64,000 nucleotides of DNA from Armatimonadota bacterium (GCA_031459855.1 JAVKHP010000001.1:3014309-3078308), one strand, 5' to 3'. Shown: positions 16,949-26,024, counted from the stretch's first letter. Numbers and translations: made by a program. The notes: a model not told the origin generated them from the sequence alone.

Positions 16949-17667
16949 GGACCGCCATGGACGCGACCTGGACGACCGTCCACGTGCTGGCGTTGCAGCT
17001 CGACCCGGCGTGGCGGCGCCTGGGCGACGACGTCCGGCGTCAGGACGCCGAGGCGTTCCTGGCGGCGGCCGCCACCGCCGCCCAGCGCGTGCGGACGTAC
17101 ACCTACTCGATGATCGGCCTGCAGGCCGATGCCGATCTGCTGTGGTGGCGACTGGCGCCGTCGGTGGAGGTCGCCGAGGAGACGGCCGCCAGCCTGCTGC
17201 GCACCGGGCTGGGACGGTTCCTGCGCGTGGCGCACGCCATGGTGGGGCTGGTGCGGCCCTCGGTCTACGTCAAGCGGCCCACGGTGCAGGAACAGGCGAT
17301 GTTCGTGGGCGAGCGCAACCGGTACCTGATCGTCTACCCGTTCGTGAAGACCACGTCCTGGTACCTGACCCCCCAGGAGGAGCGCCAGCGGATGATGGCC
17401 GAGCACATCCGCGTCGGCCACCAGTTCCCCATGGTGCGCCAGCTCCTGGCGTACTCGTTCGGGCTCGACGACCAGGAGTTCATCGTGGCGTACGAGACCG
17501 ACGACCTGCAGGCGTTCCAGGACCTGGTGCAGGCGTTGCGGGCCACCGAGGCGCGCCGGTACACCGTGCGCGACACGCCGCTCCTTCTGGGCGTGCACCG
17601 GCCGCTGCGGGAGATCGTCGGGTTGCTGGGGGCGCCGCTGGAGGCGGCGGTGCCGCGGTCGGGATGA
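16945..17667 (+). CDS. hemQ: chlorite dismutase-like protein, probable coproheme decarboxylase HemQ
   Basis: 240 aa (ATG at 16945, ATGA overlap with hemB; a second ATG at 16957 has better Shine-Dalgarno spacing). The duplicated ferredoxin-like barrel of the Cld family is visible. The heme-side motif reads YPFVKTTSWYL, then EERQRMMAEHIRVGHQF with the presumed proximal histidine, then YSFGLDDQEFIVAYETDD and RRYTVRDTPLLLG. In the coproporphyrin-dependent pathway HemQ decarboxylates coproheme to heme. Position between hemB and hemE supports this over chlorite detoxification; no ferrochelatase is in the window. Substrate assignment is from context. Confidence 0.88.
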   Translation: MRTAMDATWTTVHVLALQLDPAWRRLGDDVRRQDAEAFLAAAATAAQRVRTYTYSMIGLQADADLLWWRLAPSVEVAEETAASLLRTGLGRFLRVAHAMVGLVRPSVYVKRPTVQEQAMFVGERNRYLIVYPFVKTTSWYLTPQEERQRMMAEHIRVGHQFPMVRQLLAYSFGLDDQEFIVAYETDDLQAFQDLVQALRATEARRYTVRDTPLLLGVHRPLREIVGLLGAPLEAAVPRSG

Positions 17668-18698
17668 TCGACAGGTTCCTGCGCGCGTGCCGGCGCGAGC
17701 CCACCGACCGCACGCCGGTGTGGTTCATGCGCCAGGCTGGCCGGGCGTTGCCCGAGTACCGGGCGCTGCGCGCCCGCCACACCCTGCTGGACCTCTGCCG
17801 CACGCCGGAGCTCGCCGCACAGATCACGCTGCTGCCGGTGGAACGCCTGGGCGTGGACGCCGCGATCCTCTTCGCCGACATCACCCTGCCGCTGGCCGGG
17901 ATGGGCGTCGCCGTCGACCTCGTCGAGGGCGTCGGGCCGGTGATCGCCGAGCCGCTGCGTACCGCCGCCGACGTGGCACGCCTGCGCCCGTTCGTCCCTG
18001 AACGCGACGTGCCCTTCGTGCTCGAGGCGATCCGTCTCGTGCGGCGGGCCTGCCCCGTGCCCTTGCTCGGGTTCGCGGGCGGACCGTTCACGCTGGTGTC
18101 GTACCTGGTGGACGGCCGGGGCACGCGCGACCTGGTGCAGACCAAGCGCCTGCTGCACGGCGATCCGCCAACCTGGCACCGGTTGATGGCCCACCTGACC
18201 GACGCCACCCTCGCCTACCTGGAGGCGCAGGTCGCTGCGGGCGCGCAGGCGGTGCAGGTGTTCGACTCGTGGGTGGGCGCGCTCGCCCCGCGCGACTACG
18301 CGGCGGCGGTGCTGCCCCACATGCAGCGCCTCTTCGCCGGGCTGGCAGCCCTGGGGGTGCCGACGATCCACTTTGGCACCGGCACGGCGGGCCTGCTGCC
18401 CCTGATGGCGCACGCCGGGGGCGACGTGATCGGCGTGGACTGGCGCATCCGGCTGGGGGAGGCCTGGGCGCGGATCGGGCCGCGGGCGATTCAGGGGAAC
18501 CTGGACCCCGCCGTCCTCCTGGCGCCGTTCCCCGTGGTGGCCGCGGCGGCCCGCGAGGTCCTGGACGAGGCTGCGGGCCGGCCGGGGCACATCTTCAACC
18601 TGGGGCACGGCGTGCTGCCGCAGACGCCGCCCGACCACCTCGCGCGGCTCGTCGAGCTGGTGCACGAGACCACGGCCGCCCCCGCACCCGCAGGCTGA
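17664..18698 (+). CDS. hemE: uroporphyrinogen decarboxylase
   Basis: 344 aa. It decarboxylates uroporphyrinogen III to coproporphyrinogen III. The substrate-binding N-terminal motif PVWFMRQAGRALPEYR is at residues ~18-33. The second signature GFAGGPFTLVSYL has Gly where the family often has Ala. GNLDP and HIFNLGHGVLPQTP close the protein. The ATG at 17664 overlaps the hemQ stop (ATGA). The product feeds the next gene, the porphyrinogen oxidase. Confidence 0.97.
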   Translation: MIDRFLRACRREPTDRTPVWFMRQAGRALPEYRALRARHTLLDLCRTPELAAQITLLPVERLGVDAAILFADITLPLAGMGVAVDLVEGVGPVIAEPLRTAADVARLRPFVPERDVPFVLEAIRLVRRACPVPLLGFAGGPFTLVSYLVDGRGTRDLVQTKRLLHGDPPTWHRLMAHLTDATLAYLEAQVAAGAQAVQVFDSWVGALAPRDYAAAVLPHMQRLFAGLAALGVPTIHFGTGTAGLLPLMAHAGGDVIGVDWRIRLGEAWARIGPRAIQGNLDPAVLLAPFPVVAAAAREVLDEAAGRPGHIFNLGHGVLPQTPPDHLARLVELVHETTAAPAPAG

Positions 18699-18702
18699 CC
18701 GC

Positions 18703-20223
18703 ATGTCGCCGGGTGTGCCGGCTCCCCACGTGGTGGTGGTCGGCGGTGGGATCGCCGGGCTCGCCGCCGCGCATGCGCTGGCCACCGACGCGCAAGCTCG
18801 AGCCGCTGGCATCGCCTGCACCCTGATCGAGGCCGACGACCGGGTGGGCGGCAAGCTGCGCACTGAGGTCATCGATGGCTGCCTCGTCGAGTGCGGCCCC
18901 GACGCGTTCCTGGCGACCAAGCCCTGGGCCCGGGATCTGTGTGTGGCCCTCGGGCTCCAGGATCGGCTGGTGAGCACACGGCCAGGGCGCGGGGTGTACG
19001 TGGCCTACCGTGGCAAGCTTCGACGCCTGCCCGACGGCCTGGCGTTGGGCATTCCGACGCGACCGCTCGCCCTGGTCCGGGCGGGTCTGCTGTCGCCAGC
19101 GGACGCCCTGCGCGCCGCCGCCGACCTGGTGCTGCCGCGCCGCCGGGCAGCCGACGACGAGTCCATCGGTCGCCTGCTGCGACGCCGTCTGGGTGCGGCC
19201 ACAGCCGACCGGCTGGTCGGCCCGCTTCTGGCGGGCATCTACGCCGGGGACGCGGAGGCGCTCAGCGTGCGGGCTACGTTCCCGCAGCTGTGCGAGTGGG
19301 AGCGCCACTACCGCAGCCTGATCCTGGCCGGACTGGCTCAGTCCAGGCGGCGCGCTGCCGCGCCGCGGACGGCGCCGTCTGCAGCCGGACCAGCACCGCA
19401 GCGGCAGGTCGTGCCGACCGGCGACAGCGGCGTTTTCCTGAGCCTGGCCGGCGGCATGGGGGAGCTGGTCGATGCTCTCCTGGCGTCGGTGCGGGACCGC
19501 GTGCAGGTGCTGCGCGGCGTTGCCGTGGCGCAACTCGTGGCGCCCGGAGGCCCGCAGCCCGTCTACACCCTGCGCCTGGAGGATGGCCGGGTGCTCCGCG
19601 CAGACGGGCTGGTGCTCGCCGCGCCGGCGTTCGTCGCCGCGGACCTGCTCGCTCCGCTCTGCCCCGCTGCAGCCGCGGCGCTACGCGCCGTGCCCTACGC
19701 CTCGACAGCCGCGGTGACGCTGGCCTACCGCCGCGAGGCCGTGGCGCATCCGCTCGACGGTCACGGGTTCGTCGTGGCACGCGGCGAGCCTCTGGCGATC
19801 ACCGCGTGCACGTGGGTTTCGTCGAAGTGGCCCGACCGCGCGCCGCCGGACACCGTGCTGCTGCGGTGCTTCCTGGGCCGCGCGGGCGCCGATGCCATCG
19901 TCGCCGCAGACGACGCTACCCTCGTGGAGACCGCGCGCCGCGACCTGCGGGCTGTCATGGGACTCGACGCCGTGCCGCGTCTCGTCCACGTCGTCCGGTG
20001 GCCGCGCGCGATGCCGCAGTACGTCCCCGGCCACCTCGCCAGGCTATCGGCCATCGAGGCGGCGCTGGCGGGTCTGCCGCGGCTGGCGCTGGCCGGCGCG
20101 GGCTACCGTGGCATTGGGGTGCCCGACTGCATTCGCCAGGGGCAGGAGGCAGCGGCGAGGGTACTGGCTGCCCTCGTGGCACACTCTGGCGCCGCACCCG
20201 TGCCCGTCACCCCGACGCGCTGA
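18703..20223 (+). CDS. hemY: FAD-dependent coproporphyrinogen/protoporphyrinogen III oxidase
   Basis: 506-aa HemG/HemY-type flavoprotein. The N-terminal dinucleotide-binding motif VVVVGGGIAGLAAAHAL is followed by EADDRVGGKLRTE and ECGPDAFL. The C-terminal AGAGYRGIGVPDCI motif closes the FAD site. With hemQ nearby it probably acts as coproporphyrinogen III oxidase (CgoX) rather than on protoporphyrinogen; this is inferred from the operon. It starts 4 nt after hemE and converges with yraN, the two stops overlapping by 17 bp. A central ~45-residue Arg/Ala-rich stretch (after ILAGLAQS) looks like a loop insertion. Confidence 0.93.
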   Translation: MSPGVPAPHVVVVGGGIAGLAAAHALATDAQARAAGIACTLIEADDRVGGKLRTEVIDGCLVECGPDAFLATKPWARDLCVALGLQDRLVSTRPGRGVYVAYRGKLRRLPDGLALGIPTRPLALVRAGLLSPADALRAAADLVLPRRRAADDESIGRLLRRRLGAATADRLVGPLLAGIYAGDAEALSVRATFPQLCEWERHYRSLILAGLAQSRRRAAAPRTAPSAAGPAPQRQVVPTGDSGVFLSLAGGMGELVDALLASVRDRVQVLRGVAVAQLVAPGGPQPVYTLRLEDGRVLRADGLVLAAPAFVAADLLAPLCPAAAAALRAVPYASTAAVTLAYRREAVAHPLDGHGFVVARGEPLAITACTWVSSKWPDRAPPDTVLLRCFLGRAGADAIVAADDATLVETARRDLRAVMGLDAVPRLVHVVRWPRAMPQYVPGHLARLSAIEAALAGLPRLALAGAGYRGIGVPDCIRQGQEAAARVLAALVAHSGAAPVPVTPTR

Positions 20224-20572
20224 ACGCGTCGGGCAGATGCTCGATGGCCAGCACCCGACCGTCACGGGTCAGGTGCACGGCCACGGCGTCGAACCGCACG
20301 ATGGCGTCGGCCAACCCCGCCTCCGCCAGGTAGCGCGCCGCCAGCCGCGCGAGCCGGCGCCGCTTGCGCGGTGTGACCGCGTCGGCAGGGTGGCCGAACC
20401 CGGAACCGGCACGGGCCTTGACCTCGACGACGACCACCACCTCGCCGCACCGCACGATAAGGTCGATCTCACCTCCCCGCCAGCGCACGTTGCGCGCCAG
20501 CACCTGGTAGCCCCGGGCCTCGTACCAGGCCGCGGCCGCCGCCTCGCCGATGACCCCCGCGCGCGCTGACAT
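20207..20572 (-). CDS. yraN: YraN family (UPF0102) nuclease-fold protein
   Basis: 121 aa. The restriction-endonuclease-like fold is visible: GEAAAAAWYEARGYQVLARNVR, then GGEIDLIVRCGEVVVVVEVKAR with the E-D-ExK-type residues, then RRRLARLAARYLAE. Function in the cell is not established for this family. Families of this type sit between rnhB and comM in Firmicutes and others, so it marks the old backbone between the two plus-strand insertions. The ATG at 20570-20572 gives the canonical N-terminus. Its 3' end overlaps hemY. Confidence 0.9.
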   Translation of the reverse strand: MSARAGVIGEAAAAAWYEARGYQVLARNVRWRGGEIDLIVRCGEVVVVVEVKARAGSGFGHPADAVTPRKRRRLARLAARYLAEAGLADAIVRFDAVAVHLTRDGRVLAIEHLPDAFSASG

Positions 20573-21059
20573 CGTCTCATCGGGATCATCGGCACAGCCC
20601 ACGCGGGTGTGCGGGGGGTGCACACGCGGCGCACCGGACGCGGGCCTACTGGGCAGCCACGGCCTGCCCCCCCGTCTGTGTTCCAGGTCCGCGCGCCGTC
20701 ACGCCGGACGCTGGCCCCACGAGGAACCGCGCGGCGCAACGGAGAATAAAGTCAACGCAACAAAGTTGCATCAATTATGGTCGCGGCGATCGCAGCGTCA
20801 CGGTCGCGCGGCCGCACGTCGCTGCCTGCCCGTCGGCGGCGGAGGACGCCTGGCCGGGACGGCGGCGCGCACGCAACCGTGCGTGCGGCAGGGCGTCTTT
20901 CGTCGACGGATGGGGACGGCGGCCGTGGTCGGTGGCCGGCGTGACGTGCACGATCCCGCTGGCGCGTCCCGCTGCGGTCCGCGGTGGTTTTCAGATGGCG
21001 CCCACGGGCCGCGAGCGTACATAGAGTGGCAGGCGCCACTGGCGGCAGGAGTGCGGCAC
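20573..21059. other. 487-bp divergent intergenic region with an AT-rich palindrome
   Basis: Between yraN (minus) and the IclR-type regulator (plus). No convincing coding sequence. The only AT-rich patch is at ~20744-20780, containing the palindrome GCAAC-AAA-GTTGC (20757-20769; seven bases per arm with one mismatch if extended). It could be an operator for the IclR regulator or part of a minus-strand promoter for yraN (TTGATG, 18-bp spacer, TTTATT). The rest is GC-rich and featureless. Confidence 0.35.
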
Positions 21060-21845
21060 ATGGTGGGACTCTCGATCGTCGAAGCGCTCTCGTCGGCACC
21101 CGACGGCCTGACGGTGAGCGAGCTGGCGCGCCAGCTCCGGGTCCACAAGGGCGTGGTCTCCCGCACGCTCCGCCACCTCGTGGCCCGCGGGTACGTGGTC
21201 GCCTCGCCCACCACACGGCGCTTCTCCCTGGCGTTGAGCATCCTCGCGCTGGGCCTGCGCTACGCTGACCGCCTGGGGTTCCCCGGCGTCTGCCTCCCGA
21301 TCCTGCAAGACCTCGCCGACGAGACGGGCGAGCTGGTGCAGCTGGGCCTCGTGGACGGCGACCGCTTGCTGTTCGTCGCCAAGGCCGAGGGGCGCGACCA
21401 GCGGATCCGGATGGTGTCGATGCTCGGGCAGTTCGCGCCGCTCCACGCCACGGCCGCCGGCAAGGTCTTCCTGGCGAGCCTGCCCGAGGCGCAGGCCCTG
21501 GCCCTCGCGCGTCGCCAGGGGCTGCGGGCCTTCACGCGGCGCACCGTCACTTCGATCGCCGGCCTGCGCCGCGAGCTGGCGCGGGTGCGCCGTCTCGGGT
21601 ACGCCGTCGTCGAGGAGGAGCTGTTCGAAGGCGCCGGCGCCATCGCGGCGCCGGTGCGGCTGGCGCGCCTGGGCGACCGGGTCGTCGGCACGGTCTCGCT
21701 GTCGGGCCCGACGTTTCGCCTGCCGGCGGCCCGCAAGCACGAGCTCGCACCGAAGGTCCTGGCCACCGCGGCGCGCCTCGCCGCGATCTGGCCGCTCCAG
21801 GCACGCGTGCCGTCGGGGACCACCGCGTTGGAGCAGGCGCCATGA
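21060..21845 (+). CDS. IclR family transcriptional regulator
   Basis: 261 aa. An N-terminal winged HTH (IVEALSSAPDGLTVSELARQ, then KGVVSRTLRHLVARGYV) is followed by the IclR effector-binding domain (LQDLADETGELVQLGLVDG, PLHATAAGKVFLASLPE, YAVVEEELFEGAGAIAAPV). The ATG at 21060 has AGGAG 8 nt upstream; a GTG at 21051 is an alternative. Its stop overlaps the start of the hydroxylase small subunit (ATGA), so it is the first gene of the island operon and probably its local, substrate-responsive regulator. Confidence 0.93.
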   Translation: MVGLSIVEALSSAPDGLTVSELARQLRVHKGVVSRTLRHLVARGYVVASPTTRRFSLALSILALGLRYADRLGFPGVCLPILQDLADETGELVQLGLVDGDRLLFVAKAEGRDQRIRMVSMLGQFAPLHATAAGKVFLASLPEAQALALARRQGLRAFTRRTVTSIAGLRRELARVRRLGYAVVEEELFEGAGAIAAPVRLARLGDRVVGTVSLSGPTFRLPAARKHELAPKVLATAARLAAIWPLQARVPSGTTALEQAP

Positions 21846-22357
21846 GCCCATCCGCCGGACCTCTCCGGACCGTCTCCGTGACGCTGCGGGTCAACGGCGT
21901 CCACCACGCGGTGGTGGTCCCCGTGCACTACACGCTGCTGGACCTCCTGCGCCGCCAGCTGGGCCTGCCGGGCACCAAGCCCTCCTGCAAGGAAGGGGCC
22001 TGCGGCGCGTGCACCGTGCTGCTGGACGGCCGGCCCGTGACGTCCTGCCTCGTCCTGGCGGCGTCGGTCGACGACCGGACGGTGGTGACGATCGAAGGGA
22101 TCGCCGCCGACGGCGGGCTGCACCCCGTGCAGGACGCGCTGGTCGAGTGCGGCGGGGTCCAGTGCGGGTACTGTACCCCTGGCGTCGTGCTCTCGGCCGT
22201 GGCGCTGCTGGCGGACGTGCCCGAGCCGACGCCAGACCAGATCCGGCGCGCGCTGGCCGGGAACCTGTGCCGGTGCACCGGGTACGCCAAGATCGTCGAG
22301 GCCGTGCAGGTCGCAGCCCGTCGGCTGGCCGCGCAGCGCGCGGCGGTGCGGCCGTGA
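21842..22357 (+). CDS. molybdenum hydroxylase [2Fe-2S] small subunit (CoxS/XdhC-like)
   Basis: 171 aa. A plant-type ferredoxin domain with C49, C54, C57 and C69 (KEGACGACTVLL) is followed by the helical [2Fe-2S] domain with C108, C111, C143 and C145 (CGYCTPG and NLCRCTGY). Both clusters are complete, so it should pass electrons between the molybdenum subunit and an acceptor. The next gene overlaps by GTGA. A medium FAD subunit, normally part of this enzyme type, is not encoded nearby. Confidence 0.96.
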   Translation: MSPSAGPLRTVSVTLRVNGVHHAVVVPVHYTLLDLLRRQLGLPGTKPSCKEGACGACTVLLDGRPVTSCLVLAASVDDRTVVTIEGIAADGGLHPVQDALVECGGVQCGYCTPGVVLSAVALLADVPEPTPDQIRRALAGNLCRCTGYAKIVEAVQVAARRLAAQRAAVRP

Positions 22358-24621
22358 CCGTCGTCGGCCGATCGGTCCCGCGCCTCGACGGCCGTGCCAA
22401 GGTCACGGGCCGGTACCTCTACGCCGTGGACGTGGCGCTGCCAGGCATGCTCTGGGGCCACCTCGTGCGCAGCCCGCACCCGCATGCCCGCATCCGCGCC
22501 ATCGACGTCTCGGCCGCCCGGGACGTGCCGGGTGTCGCCGCGGTCGTCACGGGTCGCGACGCGCCGGCGCGGCGGTTTGGCGGGCTGGTCAAGGACGAGA
22601 CGATCCTCGCGGTCGACGTCGTCCGCTACGTGGGGCAGCCGGTGGCTGCGGTGGCGGCTGCCACCCCCGAGGCGGCGGCCGCCGCCGCCGAACGCGTCGC
22701 CGTCGACTACGAGGTCCTGCCGGCCATCACCGACCCCCTCGCCGCCATGGCCGACGGCGCGCCGCTGGTCCACGACGCGTGGGAGACGTACGCTGCCCAT
22801 CCGCAGCTCGTGCGGTTCGGCAACGTGTGCGGCGAAGCCCAGGTGGTCCGGGGCGACGTGGCGCACGCCTTCGCCGTGGCCGATGCCGTCTTCGAGGATA
22901 CGTTCACCACCGCCCCCGTCCACCAGGCGTACCTCGAGCCGCGCGCGGCGGTGGCGGTGTGGGAGACACCCGAGCGGCTCGTGGTCTACTCCAACACGCA
23001 GCTCCCGTTCGAGATCCAGCAGACGCTGGCCGACGCGTTCGGGCTGGCGCCGGGGCAGATCCGGGTGATCAGCGCGGGCATCGGCGGCGGCTTCGGGGGC
23101 AAGTTGCGGGTAGGCGTCGAGCACATCGCCGCGCTCCTCGCCCGGCGGGCCGGGCGCCCCGTGAAGGTGGCCCTGACCATGGACGAGGAGTTCCTGGCCG
23201 CCTACCCGCGCCACGGCATGCACATCCGGCTGCGCACGGCGGTGCGCCGGGACGGCGTCATCCTCGGCAAGGAGGCGCTGGCGGTGCTGGACGCCGGCGC
23301 CTTCAGCGGGTCGAGCCCGGGCCTGCCGTCGGTGGCGACGCTGGTGCTGGCCGGCCCGTACCGCATCCCGCACCTACGGCTGGTCGCCCGCGCCGTCTAC
23401 ACCCACAAGCAGAACTTCGGCTCCTACCGCGCGCCGACGGGCCCGCAGTGCGCGTTCGCGGTCGAGTCGCAGATGGACATGATCGCCCGACGGCTGGGGC
23501 TGGATCCCCTCGAGGTGCGGCTTCGCAACGTCGTGCGGGACGGCGATGCGGGCCCCACCGGCCAGGTGTTCGGACGGGTCAGCATGGACGCCGTGCTGCG
23601 CGCTGCCGCCGACGCGATCGGCTGGGGGCGGCCCGCCGGCCCGTACCGCGGCAAGGGACTGGCTTGCACCTGGTGGACGACCACTGGCGGCCCCTCGGGC
23701 GTGTACGTCAAGCTGCAGCCGGACGGATCGGCGACGCTGGTGACCGGGTGCGCCGAGCTGGGCACCGGAGCGCTCACCGCCGCGGCGCAGATCCTCGCCG
23801 ACGAGCTGGGGCTGCCGGCCGACCACATCAGCATCGTGAGCGCCGATACCCAGGCCACGCCCTACGATCACGGCGCGCAGGGCAGCCGCACCGCCTTCAG
23901 CGTCGGCAACGCGGCGCGGGCGGCCGCCGCCGAGCTGCGGCGCCAGATCGTGGAGGTGGCGGCAGGCGCGCTGGAGGCCCATCCGGGCGACCTGGTGCTC
24001 CGCGACGGGCACGTGGTCGTGACGGGCGCGCCGGCCCGACGGATCGCCCTGGCGGAGGTGGCCCGGCTGGGTCTCCAGCGGGGCGGCCTCGTGGCCGCCG
24101 GAGTCTTCGCCGCGCCCCCCACACCCTACGACGCCACGTGCGTGCGCGGCCACGTGTACCCGACCTTCCACTCGCCGAGCTTCCACGCGCACGCGGCAGA
24201 GGTCGAGGTCGATCCCGAGACCGGCGAAGTCCGCGTGCTGCGCTACGTCGCCGTGCAGGACGTGGGCTTCGCCATCAACCCGCGGTTGGTGGAAGGGCAG
24301 ATCGAGGGCGGCGTCGTCCAGGGCCTGGGGCAGGCGTTGGGAGAAGAGCTGCCCTACCAGGACGGGCAGCCGCTGGTGCACAACCTGAGCGCCTACGCCC
24401 TGCCGCGCACGACAACGGTCCCCCCCATCGAGACCCGCGTGGTGGAGGTGCCAAGCGAGGTGGGCCCCTACGGGGCCAAGGGCGTGGGCGAGCCGCCGAT
24501 CATCGCACCGCCGGCCGTGGTGGCCAACGCGCTGGACGCGGCGGCGGGCGTGCGCCTGACCAGCCTGCCGATCACCGCGCCCAAAGTCTACGCCGCCCTG
24601 CGGCACCGAGGAGGAGGCTGA
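22354..24621 (+). CDS. molybdenum hydroxylase large subunit (xanthine dehydrogenase family)
   Basis: 755 aa from a GTG overlapping the small-subunit stop. The N-terminal Ald_Xan_dh_C domain (VPRLDGRAKVTGRYLYAVDV) is followed by molybdopterin-binding domains with GGGFGGK, FGSYRAPTGPQ and the catalytic-glutamate motif KGVGEPPIIAPPAVVANA near the C-terminus. It lacks the AYxCSFR loop of true aerobic CO dehydrogenase, so it is more likely an aldehyde or N-heterocycle hydroxylase. It is cytoplasmic, with no signal peptide. With the LLM monooxygenase and DUF917 protein downstream, a ring-hydroxylation role is plausible but inferred. Confidence 0.94.
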   Translation: MTVVGRSVPRLDGRAKVTGRYLYAVDVALPGMLWGHLVRSPHPHARIRAIDVSAARDVPGVAAVVTGRDAPARRFGGLVKDETILAVDVVRYVGQPVAAVAAATPEAAAAAAERVAVDYEVLPAITDPLAAMADGAPLVHDAWETYAAHPQLVRFGNVCGEAQVVRGDVAHAFAVADAVFEDTFTTAPVHQAYLEPRAAVAVWETPERLVVYSNTQLPFEIQQTLADAFGLAPGQIRVISAGIGGGFGGKLRVGVEHIAALLARRAGRPVKVALTMDEEFLAAYPRHGMHIRLRTAVRRDGVILGKEALAVLDAGAFSGSSPGLPSVATLVLAGPYRIPHLRLVARAVYTHKQNFGSYRAPTGPQCAFAVESQMDMIARRLGLDPLEVRLRNVVRDGDAGPTGQVFGRVSMDAVLRAAADAIGWGRPAGPYRGKGLACTWWTTTGGPSGVYVKLQPDGSATLVTGCAELGTGALTAAAQILADELGLPADHISIVSADTQATPYDHGAQGSRTAFSVGNAARAAAAELRRQIVEVAAGALEAHPGDLVLRDGHVVVTGAPARRIALAEVARLGLQRGGLVAAGVFAAPPTPYDATCVRGHVYPTFHSPSFHAHAAEVEVDPETGEVRVLRYVAVQDVGFAINPRLVEGQIEGGVVQGLGQALGEELPYQDGQPLVHNLSAYALPRTTTVPPIETRVVEVPSEVGPYGAKGVGEPPIIAPPAVVANALDAAAGVRLTSLPITAPKVYAALRHRGGG

Positions 24622-24929
24622 TGCCTGTCGTGGTCTTCCTGGCGCGTCTACGCCCGGGCGTGGACCCCGCAGCCTACGAACGGTGGGTGCGCGAGGTCGA
24701 CTACCCCACGGCCCGCAGCCTGCCCAGCATCGTCGCGTACACCAACTACCGGCTCGTGGCGCCGCTGCGCAAGGCCGACGTCCGGTACGACTACCTCGAG
24801 GTCATCCAGATCACCGACCTGGAGGCCTACCGACGGGATCTGGCCCGGCCCGAGCTGCAGACGCTGCGCGAGCAGCTGGCCGCGTTCATCGAACCCTCGG
24901 ACAACTTCGTGGCGGAGCCGATCGAATGA
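24621..24929 (+). CDS. REDY/HapK-like dimeric alpha-beta barrel protein
   Basis: 102 aa. The N-terminal strand VVVFLARLRPGVDPAAYERW, then VDYPTARSLPSIVAY and YDYLEVIQITDLEAYRRDL fit the ferredoxin-like fold of the REDY-like HapK family. HapK itself is known from a prodiginine-type biosynthetic cluster; related small barrels often act as monooxygenase partners or isomerases. GAGGAGG precedes the ATG, which overlaps the large-subunit stop. Its stop overlaps the luciferase-like gene (ATGA), so it is tightly coupled to both. No catalytic residue can be assigned. Confidence 0.8.
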   Translation: MPVVVFLARLRPGVDPAAYERWVREVDYPTARSLPSIVAYTNYRLVAPLRKADVRYDYLEVIQITDLEAYRRDLARPELQTLREQLAAFIEPSDNFVAEPIE

Positions 24930-26011
24930 CGACGCCGGCGCTGGGACTCAGGACGGGCGTGCTGCTGCTGGGGCAGCACGCGCCGCACCGCCTGGTCGAC
25001 CTCGCGACCCTGGCGGAGGCGCTGGGGTACGACGATCTCTGGTACGCCGACGAGCGCTTCTACCGGGAAGTCTACGGCGGGCTGACGCTGTGCGCCCTAC
25101 GCACGACGCGGCTGCGCCTGGGCCCGTGCGTCACCGATCCCTACTCGCGCCATCCGGCCCTCACCGCCATGGCCATCGCCACCCTCGACGAGGTCAGCGG
25201 GGGGCGCGCCGTGCTGGGTATCGGCGCCGGGGTCTCGGGGTTCCGCGAGCTGGGCATCGTGCGCGACCGCCCGGCCCTGGCGATCCGCGAGGCGGTCCAC
25301 GTGATCCGGGCACTGCTGCGCGGGGAAACGGTCACGTTCCGGGGTGCGCTGGTCTCGGTTGACGGCGCCAGGCTCGACTTCACGCCGCTGCGCCCGGCGA
25401 TCCCCATCTACGTGGCCAGCAACGCCTCGCGGGGCCTCCAGACGGCCGGCCGCGTCGCCGACGGCGCGATGATGCAAGGATGCGTCGCCGATGCGGCGCT
25501 GGCGTACTTCCGCGCCCACGTCGCCCGGGGCGCCCGCGCGGCCGGCCGCGACCCTGCCGCAATCGAACTGGTCGCGCGCATCAACGTGTGCATCCACGAC
25601 GACCCGGACGTCGCCCGCCACCTCATGCGCCGGTCCGTGGCCGTCAGTCTCATCGCCCAGCAGCCCGACTTCCCCGGCTTCGTCGCGGCGGGACTCGAGG
25701 TGCCGCCGCAGCTCCGCGAGGCGGTCCGCGGCCTCTCCTACGGCTACCTCAGCGAGGCCGCTACCCAGGTCGCGGCTCTGGTGCCCGATGCCTTCGTCGA
25801 CGCGCTGACCCTGGCTGGACCCGTGGAGGTCGTGGCCGCCGGCGTGGCGCGCATGGCAGCGCGCGGCATCAGGGCGTTCGTCATGTACCCGATGGACCCC
25901 GACGGCCGCATCGAGCGCACCATCGAGCGGTTTGCCACCGAGGTCCTCCCGCGCGCCGCGCAGCTGCTGGCATCACCGGCCCGTCCGGTGGACGATCCCA
26001 AGACCCCCTGA
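24926..26011 (+). CDS. LLM class flavin-dependent oxidoreductase
   Basis: 361-aa bacterial luciferase-like TIM barrel, using reduced FMN or F420. Typical elements: LATLAEALGYDDLWYADE near the N-terminus, RLRLGPCVTDPYSRHPALTA, ATLDEVSGGRAVLGIGAG and IPIYVASNASRGLQTAGRVADG. Substrate specificity is not readable: relatives include methylene-tetrahydromethanopterin reductase-like enzymes and ring-opening monooxygenases. It is flanked by two HapK-like barrel proteins, suggesting the three act on one substrate. Confidence 0.92.
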   Translation: MTTPALGLRTGVLLLGQHAPHRLVDLATLAEALGYDDLWYADERFYREVYGGLTLCALRTTRLRLGPCVTDPYSRHPALTAMAIATLDEVSGGRAVLGIGAGVSGFRELGIVRDRPALAIREAVHVIRALLRGETVTFRGALVSVDGARLDFTPLRPAIPIYVASNASRGLQTAGRVADGAMMQGCVADAALAYFRAHVARGARAAGRDPAAIELVARINVCIHDDPDVARHLMRRSVAVSLIAQQPDFPGFVAAGLEVPPQLREAVRGLSYGYLSEAATQVAALVPDAFVDALTLAGPVEVVAAGVARMAARGIRAFVMYPMDPDGRIERTIERFATEVLPRAAQLLASPARPVDDPKTP

Positions 26012-26024
26012 AGGAGGCACGGCG

